From IMG/VR virus record IMGVR_UViG_3300044699_000135, positions 1-37,638 of that record: a DNA stretch of 37,638 nucleotides; one strand, 5' to 3'. The DNA comes from a virus. Below, one piece after another: positions 22,436 through 29,035 of the stretch; the first letter of the stretch is position 1; the number at the start of each line of letters is the position of its first letter. The notes beneath the pieces are model-generated. The model had not been told where the DNA came from, searched no databases, and saw only the letters and a list, made by a program, of their open reading frames with translations. The translations under genes and the position numbers were made by a program.

Positions 22436-22846
22436 ATGGCCAAGAAGAGAAAGTATAGCGGAGTCGCTAGTATGCGCGATGAGTTTGTAGAGCATGGACG
22501 TCGCTTTAATGCGAGCGAAGGTCCTGGTTACTATAGCGACCGTTTTGATGCGAGTGAAGATCGTGTCTATAGCAGAGAGCGCTATAGTTCAAGAGATGTA
22601 ACATCAGGTCCTGGCTATCAGACCCGTAAAATGGCGCCAAATAATGGTATGAACTCAGGTATTCTCAAAGAAGATATGTCACGTCCGTGTGGTCTTCCTA
22701 TGGGTGCCATACAGAAAGATATGGGTAATGGTGCCTACTTCTCAATGAATGGTTATCGTGTTGGCGATCTGTATGAACAAGTTGATAAGAGCATGCGTGA
22801 AGACTCGGCTGCGGTGAAGACTTTAACAAAACCGCATAACTGGTAA
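22436..22846 (+). CDS. Basic Tyr/Arg-rich protein of the structural region
   Basis: 136 residues, preceded by a very strong ribosome site (AAGGAGG). The N-terminal half is rich in Arg, Ser and Tyr with related units (GPGYYSDRFDASEDRVYSRE, VTSGPGYQTRKMAPNNG). The second half has MSRPCGLPMGAIQKDMGNGA and FSMNGYRVGDLYEQVDKSMR. No recognised domain, signal or membrane segment. High expression signals and position between portal and capsid suggest a minor virion protein. Confidence 0.6.
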   Translation: MAKKRKYSGVASMRDEFVEHGRRFNASEGPGYYSDRFDASEDRVYSRERYSSRDVTSGPGYQTRKMAPNNGMNSGILKEDMSRPCGLPMGAIQKDMGNGAYFSMNGYRVGDLYEQVDKSMREDSAAVKTLTKPHNW

Positions 22847-22874
22847 CAATTCTATTTGTAATTACAGGTGGACT

Positions 22875-23030
22875 ATGCCAGGACAAATACGTCCCGATGC
22901 TAAATTAAAGAAGCTTGCGTATAAGATTTTGCAGACGCCAAAAGAGTTGCAGCAAAAGAATACACCAAAGCCGTCTGAAAAGCGTTATAATGCATGGCAC
23001 ATTAATTCATCGTGGGCAACTTTACGATAG
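22875..23030 (+). CDS. 51-aa basic protein
   Basis: Short frame beginning MPGQIRPDAKLKKLAYKILQ and ending NAWHINSSWATLR, with AGGTGG just upstream. It is basic and helical at its start. It lies 28 bases after the previous gene and is followed immediately by a strong terminator, which supports it being a real last gene of the transcript. Function unknown. Confidence 0.5.
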   Translation: MPGQIRPDAKLKKLAYKILQTPKELQQKNTPKPSEKRYNAWHINSSWATLR

Positions 23031-23042
23031 AGCCTATTGTTC

Positions 23043-23076
23043 GGGGTCACCTGTGTAGCGCGGGTGGCCCCTTTTT
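23043..23076 (+). terminator. Rho-independent terminator
   Basis: GGGGTCACC (23043-23051) pairs with GGTGGCCCC (23063-23071) through one G-U, loop 11 bases, followed by TTTTT. It closes the terminase-portal transcript. Confidence 0.8.
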
Positions 23077-23088
23077 GTGGAGTTTTGC

Positions 23089-23148
23089 ATGAAAAAGAAT
23101 TGTTCCCGCTGTAAAAAGAGTCAATGTTCCTGTAAAAAGGGTTTCTAA
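23089..23148 (+). CDS. 19-aa Cys/Lys-rich mini-protein
   Basis: Tiny frame MKKNCSRCKKSQCSCKKGF, with four cysteines in a CxxC...CxC layout that could bind a metal. Its stop overlaps the next start (TAATG), and GTGGAG lies just upstream, features of a real translated frame. Coding status is uncertain because of its length. Confidence 0.35.
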   Translation: MKKNCSRCKKSQCSCKKGF

Positions 23149-23372
23149 TGGCTATGTTAGATTTTAATAAACCTGTTCAAAAGAAGGTGGAGTCAGTTGC
23201 TCCGGTTAAACCAGCTGCGCCGGTACAACAAGTTAAGAAGAGTGTTATGCCACCCAAGGTTGAAGAAAAGCCGCTGCCTAAAATGGAAGCTCAGCCTATA
23301 AAAGAAGTTGAGCCGGTACGTGAGCCTGATTCTCTTATTAGGCGGTTGCGATTTAAAAATAGAAGAAAGTAG
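23148..23372 (+). CDS. Proline/lysine/valine-rich low-complexity protein
   Basis: 74 residues. After MAMLDFNKPVQKK it consists of Pro-Val-Lys-Glu repeats (VAPVKPAAPVQQVKKSVMPP, EKPLPKMEAQPIKEVEPV) and ends in a very basic tail (RRLRFKNRRK). Such extended Pro-rich proteins act as linkers or span envelope layers. It resembles in style the Pro-rich frame at 24908. It starts on the stop of the mini-protein upstream. No function can be given. Confidence 0.5.
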   Translation: MAMLDFNKPVQKKVESVAPVKPAAPVQQVKKSVMPPKVEEKPLPKMEAQPIKEVEPVREPDSLIRRLRFKNRRK

Positions 23373-23448
23373 TAATCAATTTATACAGAGAAAGGACCAT
23401 GGAGCTTTTTGTGAGGTTATTATACATATTTAAATGAAGAGGGTTTAT

Positions 23449-24879
23449 ATGAATAATTGTTGTGATTGTAGCAAAAGAGATGAATTAGATATCTGTAAAT
23501 TACATGCAGAAAAGGCAAAGATAGATTGTCTGTGCGCTTCAAATATGAAGGGCAAAAGTCTTAATGTAATGGATGAGGTTGCTAATAATATCTGTGCACA
23601 GAAGGTTCAAGCTAAATTAGTTGAAGCGATGACCTTGAATGCAAATGATTTGTGTTCTCAGCGTGCGACTATTAATGAGTTATGTGTTGATAATCTTATC
23701 GCGCCTAATTTTCAAGGCGATAAATGTGAAAAGTTCCGTGCAGCGGTTACCCTTGCAGCAGATCAAATTTATAATTTACAAAGTCCCCTTAATTGGAACG
23801 TTATATTAGACGATCCTAATAGTAATGTGGCTGTTGGCCCATTCTCCTATACCGTGCCAGAATCTGGCTATTACCTACTAAACTATCACTTAGAGTCAGA
23901 CTCTCTTGCTGGATCAAGTGTTATTTCTGGTATTCCAACTGGTGTATTGAATGTTACGGTTAACGGTAGCGCCTTAATTACCAATCAGTCGGCCTATTTG
24001 TCTTTTACTGGTCTACAAAAGACGAACTTAACTTCACTTGTATTGCTCAATATGGGCGATGTTCTTCATATGAATTATGAAGTGCTGTCCCTTGATCCAG
24101 TATTAGGTCTGGTATCTTATGTTGGTACGGTGTCAGCTAAAGGTAATGGTTTACTCCCTGGCAAGAGCTTCTTTACGATTCACTTCCAGTCTTCGTTGAA
24201 TTGCCAGCCAGGAGATCCATGTATATCAGTTGGCCAAACGGATGCTAATGGTAATGCTTCAGGCGTTGTTCCTGGCGGTAACTTTGCAGTCGGCCAATAC
24301 TTCACGATTGGTGCAGAAGTAGACACCATAGTAAGCGCTGTTCCTGGTGCTCAACCAATGAGTTCAACAGGCCCATCGTCAGTTCATACTTTCGATATAA
24401 GTAATGGTGCGTATGTTATTGTAGGAGCTCCAGCAAATATGCCAATTAGATTTTGTACCCCATCATTGAAACCGGTATGTATGACTATTGGTCAAACAAA
24501 TGCATCTGGTGATATATCAGGTATCGCTCCTGGTGGCTCATTTTCTGTTGGCCAGTATTTCATGATTGGTGCAGAGAAGGATACTATTGTAAGTGCATTG
24601 CCTGGCTATCAACAAATGGCATCTACCGGACCATCTACCATACATTTGTTTGATATAAACTCTGGTTCTTATATCATCGCTGGCGCTCCAGTTAATGCAG
24701 CGGTTCTCTTCTGCCAACCATCATCGGCTGGCTGTAAAGTGTGCCCGCCGGTACAAACACCATGTAGCCCGATTGAAGTGGATTGTCATAACCATGGCGA
24801 TATGCAATGTTTACCGATGAACTCGGCAAACCCAATACAGTGTATTCCATGTAATCCCTGTAACCCCGGGAGTAGGTAA
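23449..24879 (+). CDS. Cysteine-rich virion-type protein with C1q/TNF-like domain and two 80-aa repeats
   Basis: 476 residues from 23449, chosen because AGAGGG (23439-23444) is correctly spaced; the ATG at 23434 is not. Residues 1-~100 are Cys-rich and helical (NNCCDCSKRDELDICKLHAE, ASNMKGKSLNVMDEVANNIC). Residues ~115-255 look like a C1q/TNF-type jelly roll (VGPFSYTVPESGYYLLNYHL). Two repeats of ~80 residues follow: CISVGQTDANGNASGVVPGG...FCTP and CMTIGQTNASGDISGIAPGG...FCQP. The Cys/Pro-rich end (CKVCPPVQTPCSPIEVDC, CIPCNPCNPGSR) probably continues out of frame in the next entry. It may be a virion decoration or host-surface-binding protein; the jelly-roll call is pattern-based. Confidence 0.6.
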   Translation: MNNCCDCSKRDELDICKLHAEKAKIDCLCASNMKGKSLNVMDEVANNICAQKVQAKLVEAMTLNANDLCSQRATINELCVDNLIAPNFQGDKCEKFRAAVTLAADQIYNLQSPLNWNVILDDPNSNVAVGPFSYTVPESGYYLLNYHLESDSLAGSSVISGIPTGVLNVTVNGSALITNQSAYLSFTGLQKTNLTSLVLLNMGDVLHMNYEVLSLDPVLGLVSYVGTVSAKGNGLLPGKSFFTIHFQSSLNCQPGDPCISVGQTDANGNASGVVPGGNFAVGQYFTIGAEVDTIVSAVPGAQPMSSTGPSSVHTFDISNGAYVIVGAPANMPIRFCTPSLKPVCMTIGQTNASGDISGIAPGGSFSVGQYFMIGAEKDTIVSALPGYQQMASTGPSTIHLFDINSGSYIIAGAPVNAAVLFCQPSSAGCKVCPPVQTPCSPIEVDCHNHGDMQCLPMNSANPIQCIPCNPCNPGSR

Positions 24880-24907
24880 ACCTATAGGGCAACACGTAGT
24901 ACGACCA

Positions 24908-25096
24908 GTGCCCCCCGTGATGCCGGCTGTAGCAAGGCCGTTTATTCCAGATGTTAAACTAAGTGCACCAGTAGTACCACCGGCCCCGAAGTTGGTAGAA
25001 TCACCGGTACCAAAGTTGGTAGAATCATTGGCAGAACAAAGGTCTAACAATAGAGCTGAACGATTAGCAATTCTAAAAGCTCGTCATAAGAAATAA
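24908..25096 (+). CDS. Pro-rich tail, probably the continuation of the C1q-like protein
   Basis: 62 residues starting at a GTG: PPVMPAVARPFIPDVKLSAP VVPPAPKLVESPVPKLVESL, ending in a basic helix AERLAILKARHKK. The same frame is open upstream through 24863 (TPGVGKPIGQHVVRPVPPVM), so removing one base near 24865 would fuse it to the Cys/Pro-rich end of the protein at 23449. As a separate gene it lacks a good ribosome site. Confidence 0.45.
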   Translation: MPPVMPAVARPFIPDVKLSAPVVPPAPKLVESPVPKLVESLAEQRSNNRAERLAILKARHKK

Positions 25097-25102
25097 AGGG
25101 AA

Positions 25103-25309
25103 ATGATGCCAATTCTTAAGAGAACTGCTTCTAAGAAAGCAAAGAAAAAGAGAATCGCGGATGAAATGCACAAGTTTAAAGCAGGAGAGCTTCACTCTGG
25201 TTCTAAAAAAGGACCGGTCGTGACCAATCCTAAGCAAGCGATTGCGATTTCATTGTCAGAAGCTGGTTCTTCTAAGAAGAAAATGAAGAAGAAGCCTAAG
25301 AAAAAGTAG
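25103..25309 (+). CDS. Small basic DUF6496-like protein
   Basis: 68 residues (67 from the second ATG). Very rich in Lys: RTASKKAKKKRIADEMHKFK, then AGELHSGSKKGPVVTNPKQA IAISLSEAG and a poly-Lys end. The middle matches the pattern of a small family found in bacteria and phages (HKFK-GELHSGSKKGP-V-N-KQAIAI-LSEA), which I recall as DUF6496. Its function is unknown; the charge suggests nucleic acid binding. GGGAAATG places the start close to a ribosome site. Confidence 0.7.
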   Translation: MMPILKRTASKKAKKKRIADEMHKFKAGELHSGSKKGPVVTNPKQAIAISLSEAGSSKKKMKKKPKKK

Positions 25310-25346
25310 AACTTGTTAGTGCGAACTCTCCCCGTGTTCGGCTTTT

Positions 25347-25375
25347 CCCCTGTAGTTAGTAAAATAACTATGGGG
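25347..25375 (+). terminator. Terminator-like hairpin
   Basis: CCCCTGTAGTTA pairs with TAACTATGGGG (25347-25375, small internal loop, loop GTAAAA). No good T-run follows (GATTTCTCTT), so it may be weak. It ends the group of accessory genes. Confidence 0.5.
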
Positions 25376-25383
25376 GATTTCTC

Positions 25384-25411
25384 TTGTATAGTTTGATTAG
25401 TTTAGTATACT
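25384..25411 (+). promoter_or_regulatory. Promoter-like sequence for the second secreted-protein cluster
   Basis: TTGTAT (25384-25389), 16-base spacer, TATACT (25406-25411, 5 of 6), about 45 bases before the start of the gene at 25457 and just after a terminator-like hairpin. This suggests the cluster is transcribed on its own. Confidence 0.5.
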
Positions 25412-25456
25412 TAGAAATAGTAGCAGCGTGTTAAAACAATTTACTAAGGTGTCTCT

Positions 25457-26155
25457 ATGAAAAAACTATTATTTCTATTTCTGATGTGTTCTCCTCTTGT
25501 AGGTATGAACAATCCATACGTTCAAAAGATTATGCCTAATTCTGTTCGTATGAAGAGTAATCTTGGTGGTGTTGATTTGTTTCATAATGGCAAAAACTTT
25601 GTTGCTGAGTACAACAATCAACGAAGAGTCATTCCTAATTATGATATTGATAAAGACCTAGCTAACATAGCTAAGTCGCCAGCTACTTTAAAATCGTTCC
25701 TGAATAATAATGGTCGCATTGGCGTAGGTAAGTATAACAATGGTGATTTGCATCTCAAGGCGCAGGTTCCTGGTGATGGTGGCGGATTAATTCTAGCGTG
25801 GGGTGCTTATTGGGCGGTGAAAATTGTCGGTAATTCAATTAAGTACTATCTTATTGCTAAAGTGGCTGAAAAGGTTGATACAGCTTATAGGCGGGGTAAT
25901 TCTGCTGATAAGATTGCGGCAACCGCTTTAGCGGCAGGTACAGCAAGTATTGTAACGGGTGTTTTACCACAACAGCAAACAGTAGATATGATAACTACCT
26001 TATGTCCTGTTGAAGAGGTAGCGGTGGTTGTTGAATCAGCTGCTAATACTGGAATTATTGTTGCTCATGAAATATCGGAAGTAACGAGTGGTATCGGTAT
26101 AGAGACGCTTGCTACTGCAGTATTTAATTTGTGTCTTCCTATAGGGCCTATATAA
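25457..26155 (+). CDS. Secreted protein B with Gly-rich hydrophobic tail (three-member phage family)
   Basis: 232 residues. Signal peptide MKKLLFLFLMCSPLVG, then the shared domain: MPNSVRMKSNLGGVDLFHNG, YDIDKDLANIAKSPATLKSF and GDLHLKAQVPGDGGG. It aligns residue by residue with proteins A (17656) and C (26583). After GGG there is a long hydrophobic C-terminal region, GLILAWGAYWAVKIVGNSIK, then AATALAAGTASIVTGVL and late hydrophobic stretches. It is followed by a 99-residue membrane protein and a 32-residue membrane peptide, echoing the layout after protein A. It probably passes the inner membrane and acts on an envelope layer; the biological role is unknown. Confidence 0.6.
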   Translation: MKKLLFLFLMCSPLVGMNNPYVQKIMPNSVRMKSNLGGVDLFHNGKNFVAEYNNQRRVIPNYDIDKDLANIAKSPATLKSFLNNNGRIGVGKYNNGDLHLKAQVPGDGGGLILAWGAYWAVKIVGNSIKYYLIAKVAEKVDTAYRRGNSADKIAATALAAGTASIVTGVLPQQQTVDMITTLCPVEEVAVVVESAANTGIIVAHEISEVTSGIGIETLATAVFNLCLPIGPI

Positions 26156-26168
26156 TCATAGGAATTAT

Positions 26169-26468
26169 ATGATCTTACCTAAATGGTTACATAGTCTTTT
26201 AGCTGATGGTGCTATTTATTCAGCTGCTTTTATCGTTTGTGATCTTATTAATAGTTATTACTTTAATAATTATTACTCAGAGTTCCGGCTGATTTTTTTG
26301 ATAATGATTATTAGTTTAATTATGAGCTCTTTTGAGGGCGCATTAGAAGATGAGCATCTATTCACTAAAAAACAATCTATTGTGATATTAGTGGTGTATT
26401 TAAGGACTATAAGAATGCTTGTTGCGGCATTTATAGCGATGGCTATCATGGGAAAATATCATGTTTAA
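26169..26468 (+). CDS. Three-helix membrane protein next to secreted protein B
   Basis: 99 residues with hydrophobic segments around residues 14-32 (GAIYSAAFIVCDLI), 38-56 (FRLIFLIMIISLIMSS) and 70-94 (IVILVVYLRTIRMLVAAFIA). Acidic loop EGALEDEHLF between the second and third. It lies 13 bases after protein B with a TAGGA ribosome site. Its plan resembles the two joined membrane frames after protein A (18162/18334). A partner, anchor or protective role for the secreted protein is possible but unproven. Confidence 0.55.
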   Translation: MILPKWLHSLLADGAIYSAAFIVCDLINSYYFNNYYSEFRLIFLIMIISLIMSSFEGALEDEHLFTKKQSIVILVVYLRTIRMLVAAFIAMAIMGKYHV

Positions 26469-26559
26469 CTGTTTTTTTCGGTGGCTTCCTCGTTTTATTA
26501 ATGACTGTATTCTTGCCTTTGTAATTATTTACCTTTTGATGAAGTATAATATTATTTAG
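26461..26559 (+). CDS. 32-aa membrane peptide
   Basis: MFNCFFRWLPRFINDCILAF then VIIYLLMKYNII: one hydrophobic helix after a basic start. It overlaps the end of the preceding membrane gene by 8 bases, as in coupled genes. Small size keeps confidence low. Confidence 0.4.
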   Translation: MFNCFFRWLPRFINDCILAFVIIYLLMKYNII

Positions 26560-26582
26560 TGTTATAAAGGAGAGTAGATTTT

Positions 26583-27038
26583 ATGATTAAGCAGCTCATT
26601 CTTACCCTATTGCTGGCATTCAATACCTATTCATTTTCTATGATTCCTGATGAACTTTTTCATCTTACGGAAGATTTTGTAGGGGACCTCAAAGATTCTA
26701 TTATTGTGTTTGATGATGGCGCTCCTGCTTTTAATCGTCATGAAGAGCCTGAAGATAGTTCTATAGTTAAAAAGATAGCTAATTATGCGGTAAAGTATCC
26801 ACCTTATTGGGGAAACGTCTCACTTTTTTATGATGGACATAATTTTTTAGTAGTGATTAATAATGGAGCGGAGTCTATTTCTAATAAAGATATTGATGAT
26901 TCGCTCAGGTTGTTAAAAGAATCGCCCTATGCGCTTAAAAAGTTCCAGAATCATGGTTTTATTAGGATCAATCAGAATCCGTTGGGAAGATTTTCTCTGA
27001 CTACTCATGTTAGATATTTACCAATAGTTCTTCATTGA
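26583..27038 (+). CDS. Secreted protein C, tail-less member of the family
   Basis: 151 residues. Signal peptide MIKQLILTLLLAFNTYSFS, an acidic insertion (FHLTEDFVGDLKDSIIVFDD), then the shared domain: IANYAVKYPPYWGNVSLFYD, NKDIDDSLRLLKESPYALKK and GRFSLTTHVR. Where A and B continue with G-GGG and a hydrophobic tail, this protein ends in YLPIVLH after a few residues. No Gly-rich tail is found in the other frames downstream, so the tail is really missing. It may be a decayed copy or a regulator or antagonist of the others. An AAGGAGAG ribosome site precedes it. Confidence 0.55.
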   Translation: MIKQLILTLLLAFNTYSFSMIPDELFHLTEDFVGDLKDSIIVFDDGAPAFNRHEEPEDSSIVKKIANYAVKYPPYWGNVSLFYDGHNFLVVINNGAESISNKDIDDSLRLLKESPYALKKFQNHGFIRINQNPLGRFSLTTHVRYLPIVLH

Positions 27039-27096
27039 TTGCTATTTTATCCCTTTTGTTGTTACTATAAATTACGATTGTTTTTCATGGTGTTTT

Positions 27097-27126
27097 CCCC
27101 TGCTATTCCGCATGGAATTGTAGGGG
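27097..27126 (+). terminator. Terminator-like hairpin after the secreted-protein cluster
   Basis: CCCCTGCTATTCC pairs with GGAATTGTAGGGG (27097-27126) with one wobble and one mismatch, loop GCAT, followed by AATTTTGG. It resembles the hairpin at 25347, so the two flank the secreted-protein cluster. Confidence 0.5.
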
Positions 27127-27149
27127 AATTTTGGTGCTTGAAGGGATAG

Positions 27150-27485
27150 ATGATGAAGTTATATTTATCGTTAGTAGCCTCTTTTTTGTTTTTTTCCCGT
27201 GCTATTCCAAATGATTTTATTGAATCGCCCGAGAGAAAGTATTCCATGGATCAGTTACAGGAAATCTGTGGTACTGGCCAAATGCGCTACTCTCCTAAAG
27301 AGTTAAGTTTTTACCAGCTTGATACGGGTGAGCTACTTCTTGTTATGATGCATGTTGAACGTTACCAACGCGAAGAGTTCTATTTTTACTGTTTTACGCC
27401 GACTGATGAAGTTAAATTTCTCTGTATGATCAGGCAAGGAGAGACTGTTGAGCACCATTGGATCCCAAATAACAGCACACAATAA
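27150..27485 (+). CDS. Small secreted protein
   Basis: 111 residues with a signal-like start MMKLYLSLVASFLFFSRAIP (two possible Met starts; GAAGGGATAG precedes them), then a soluble acidic domain: YSMDQLQEICGTGQMRYSPK, FYQLDTGELLLVMMHVERY, FYFYCFTPTDEVKFLCMIR. It does not align with proteins A-C. It overlaps the next gene by 38 bases. Function unknown; it may belong to the secreted cluster or to the head operon. Confidence 0.5.
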   Translation: MMKLYLSLVASFLFFSRAIPNDFIESPERKYSMDQLQEICGTGQMRYSPKELSFYQLDTGELLLVMMHVERYQREEFYFYCFTPTDEVKFLCMIRQGETVEHHWIPNNSTQ

Positions 27486-27951
27486 AAAGAATTTAGACCT
27501 TGAAGATGATGTGCGTGAATATACTAAGGCGATGACGCCACTGATTCTTCACACCTTGCAGGATACGGCTCTTAAAGCCTCACAGCACCCGCTTTATGAA
27601 AACCGTGACTTCTACCTAGTCTTTGTAAAAAACGTTGACCGTATCCTTGGTCAGCCTAAATTTCAATGCTGGGCCAGACGCTCGTGCCCAACGCCAGTTT
27701 ACAAGCAAGATGTCTACAAGTATCACCATTTATCGGGTGAAATAGAGTTTCTCTGGTGTATACCGTCGGCCCAGCGCTACTATCATATACTTGCTAATCG
27801 CCAGAAATACTTCGAGAATAAGAATACCAAGCGATTAGCCCAGTTTGTCTGCTTGATGGAATCGGGCGAATTGCTGCGTTGGGTGTTAAAGGAGAATGGG
27901 GAGTTGCCAGACGCTATAATAACTATAAACAAGGAACCGAGTGGAAAATAA
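27448..27951 (+). CDS. Conserved-type protein upstream of the scaffold gene
   Basis: 167 residues from a TTG at 27448; a later start near the in-frame ATG at ~27529 is possible, since the long overlap with the upstream gene is unusual. Helical and basic: EDDVREYTKAMTPLILHTLQ, FYLVFVKNVDRILGQPKFQC WARRSCPTPVYKQDVYKYHH, then FLWCIPSAQRYYHILANRQK. Position between portal and scaffold/capsid and coupled overlap with the scaffold gene (11 bases) suggest a head-assembly accessory protein. No named family is assigned. Confidence 0.55.
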   Translation: MSTIGSQITAHNKKNLDLEDDVREYTKAMTPLILHTLQDTALKASQHPLYENRDFYLVFVKNVDRILGQPKFQCWARRSCPTPVYKQDVYKYHHLSGEIEFLWCIPSAQRYYHILANRQKYFENKNTKRLAQFVCLMESGELLRWVLKENGELPDAIITINKEPSGK

Positions 27952-28684
27952 AGAAGCAATACAAGAAGCGACCATAGATACTCCTGTTGCACAAGCTGAG
28001 GAAGTAGTCCAACGGCCAATAAGTAATGCTGAGCATAACTTAAGTAGTATGAGGCGAAAATTAGAGGCTGAAGAAGCAGCACGTAAATTAGCAGAAAATA
28101 GAGCGCAAGAGCTTGAACGTGCTATGCAGAGCTATCAGCAACCTCAATCGCAACAGCCTATTGAAGAATCTGATGATATTGGTGTAGATAATGAAGATTA
28201 TGTGCAAGCAAAGCATGTAAAGACTTCTAACAAGAAAATGAGTAAAAAGCTGTCTGTAGCGGAACAAAAGCTCATGGAGCTTGAGCAACGCTTATCGTAT
28301 ATGCAGGCAAAAGTTGATACAAGTTCGCTCAAGGATTTTGATGAAGTCGTGTCAGATGACAACCTTAAAACGCTTGCCAGGCTTTATCCTGATGATTATG
28401 AAACACTACGCACTAATCCTAATGCCAGTGCTAAAGCAAAAACGGCTTATAACATGATAAAGAACTATGGCATTCTTGATGCTCATAAATCAACGACGAG
28501 AAATATGGATATAGAAAATCGTATTATTCAGAATAAGCAGAAGCCACAATCATCGTCTAATGTATCGCCCCAGCAACCACAAACGCCATTAACCCGCCTT
28601 GATGATTATGAGCGTAGAGTACTCACTGAAGCTGATCGTGATCGTATAATGGCTGAAGTAGCACGTAAGAAATCTACTTGGTAG
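27941..28684 (+). CDS. Scaffolding protein
   Basis: 247 residues from a GTG at 27941. Highly charged and helical, with coiled-coil stretches SSMRRKLEAEEAARKLAENR AQELERAMQ and SVAEQKLMELEQRLSYMQAK. A conserved-looking middle follows (FDEVVSDDNLKTLARLYPDD YETLRTNP), then a Pro/Gln linker and a C-terminal helix (LTEADRDRIMAEVARKKS). The position directly before the capsid gene, the coiled coils and the basic C-terminal helix are the usual marks of a phage scaffold that guides procapsid assembly. Two terminators separate it from the capsid gene. Confidence 0.72.
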   Translation: MENKEAIQEATIDTPVAQAEEVVQRPISNAEHNLSSMRRKLEAEEAARKLAENRAQELERAMQSYQQPQSQQPIEESDDIGVDNEDYVQAKHVKTSNKKMSKKLSVAEQKLMELEQRLSYMQAKVDTSSLKDFDEVVSDDNLKTLARLYPDDYETLRTNPNASAKAKTAYNMIKNYGILDAHKSTTRNMDIENRIIQNKQKPQSSSNVSPQQPQTPLTRLDDYERRVLTEADRDRIMAEVARKKSTW

Positions 28685-28754
28685 TTTCTTTATTTTAAAG
28701 TATCTTAATTTTGATTTAGACTCTCTTTCTAAATCCTTTACTACCTTTCATGAG

Positions 28755-28785
28755 GGCCCAGTTGATTCTCCTTCTGGGCCTTTTT
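28755..28785 (+). terminator. Rho-independent terminator 1 after the scaffold gene
   Basis: GGCCCAG (28755-28761) with CTGGGCC (28774-28780), 12-base loop, then TTTTT. The stem can extend two pairs with a G-U. Confidence 0.8.
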
Positions 28786-28848
28786 GCTGTATATTGACTC
28801 GCTTCTATTTTTTTGAGTAGTATGACAGTACTTCATTACTTTCGTTGG

Positions 28849-28881
28849 GGTCCCAGTTTTCCAGTTCTGGGACCTTTTTTT
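28849..28881 (+). terminator. Rho-independent terminator 2 before the capsid gene
   Basis: GGTCCCAG (28849-28856) with CTGGGACC (28867-28874), perfect 8-base stem, 10-base loop, then TTTTTTT. Its stem is similar to terminator 1. Confidence 0.8.
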
Positions 28882-28885
28882 ATGC

Positions 28886-28913
28886 TTGTTTTCTCTCATT
28901 CTTCTCCTATAGA
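28886..28913 (+). promoter_or_regulatory. Promoter-like sequence for the capsid transcript
   Basis: TTGTTT (28886-28891), 16-base spacer, TATAGA (28908-28913). A start about 7 bases on would put +1 at about 28920, exactly before the first hairpin of the leader. It follows two terminators, so the capsid gene needs its own promoter here. Confidence 0.45.
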
Positions 28914-28920
28914 CTTTCTT

Positions 28921-28989
28921 TGAGCGTATCAGACCTCGCTCAGTCTACGGCGTATCGAGACTCGCCATCTCAGGCGTACCGGCTTCGCC
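28921..28989 (+). repeat. Three tandem hairpins in the capsid leader
   Basis: TGAGCG-10-CGCTCA (28921-28942), GGCG-10-CGCC (28949-28966) and GGCG-9-CGCC (28973-28989). The units share a GCGTATC...GACTCGC-like sequence, spaced about 24-28 bases. The first and second stems differ by a compensating A-T/G-C pair, so structure seems kept. They may protect the 5' end of the abundant capsid mRNA or bind a protein. Confidence 0.55.
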
Positions 28990-29035
28990 AGCCACAATTC
29001 CAACACATTTTTTGTACATTTCTATAGGAGTGACT

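Noticed and set aside
28921-28989. Tandem units before the capsid gene as a possible CRISPR array
   Set aside because: Only three short, imperfect units with no unique spacers of regular length and no cas genes; better seen as leader hairpins.
29012-29035. Earlier start for the capsid gene at 29012
   Set aside because: It lacks a ribosome site, while TAGGAG is well placed for 29036.
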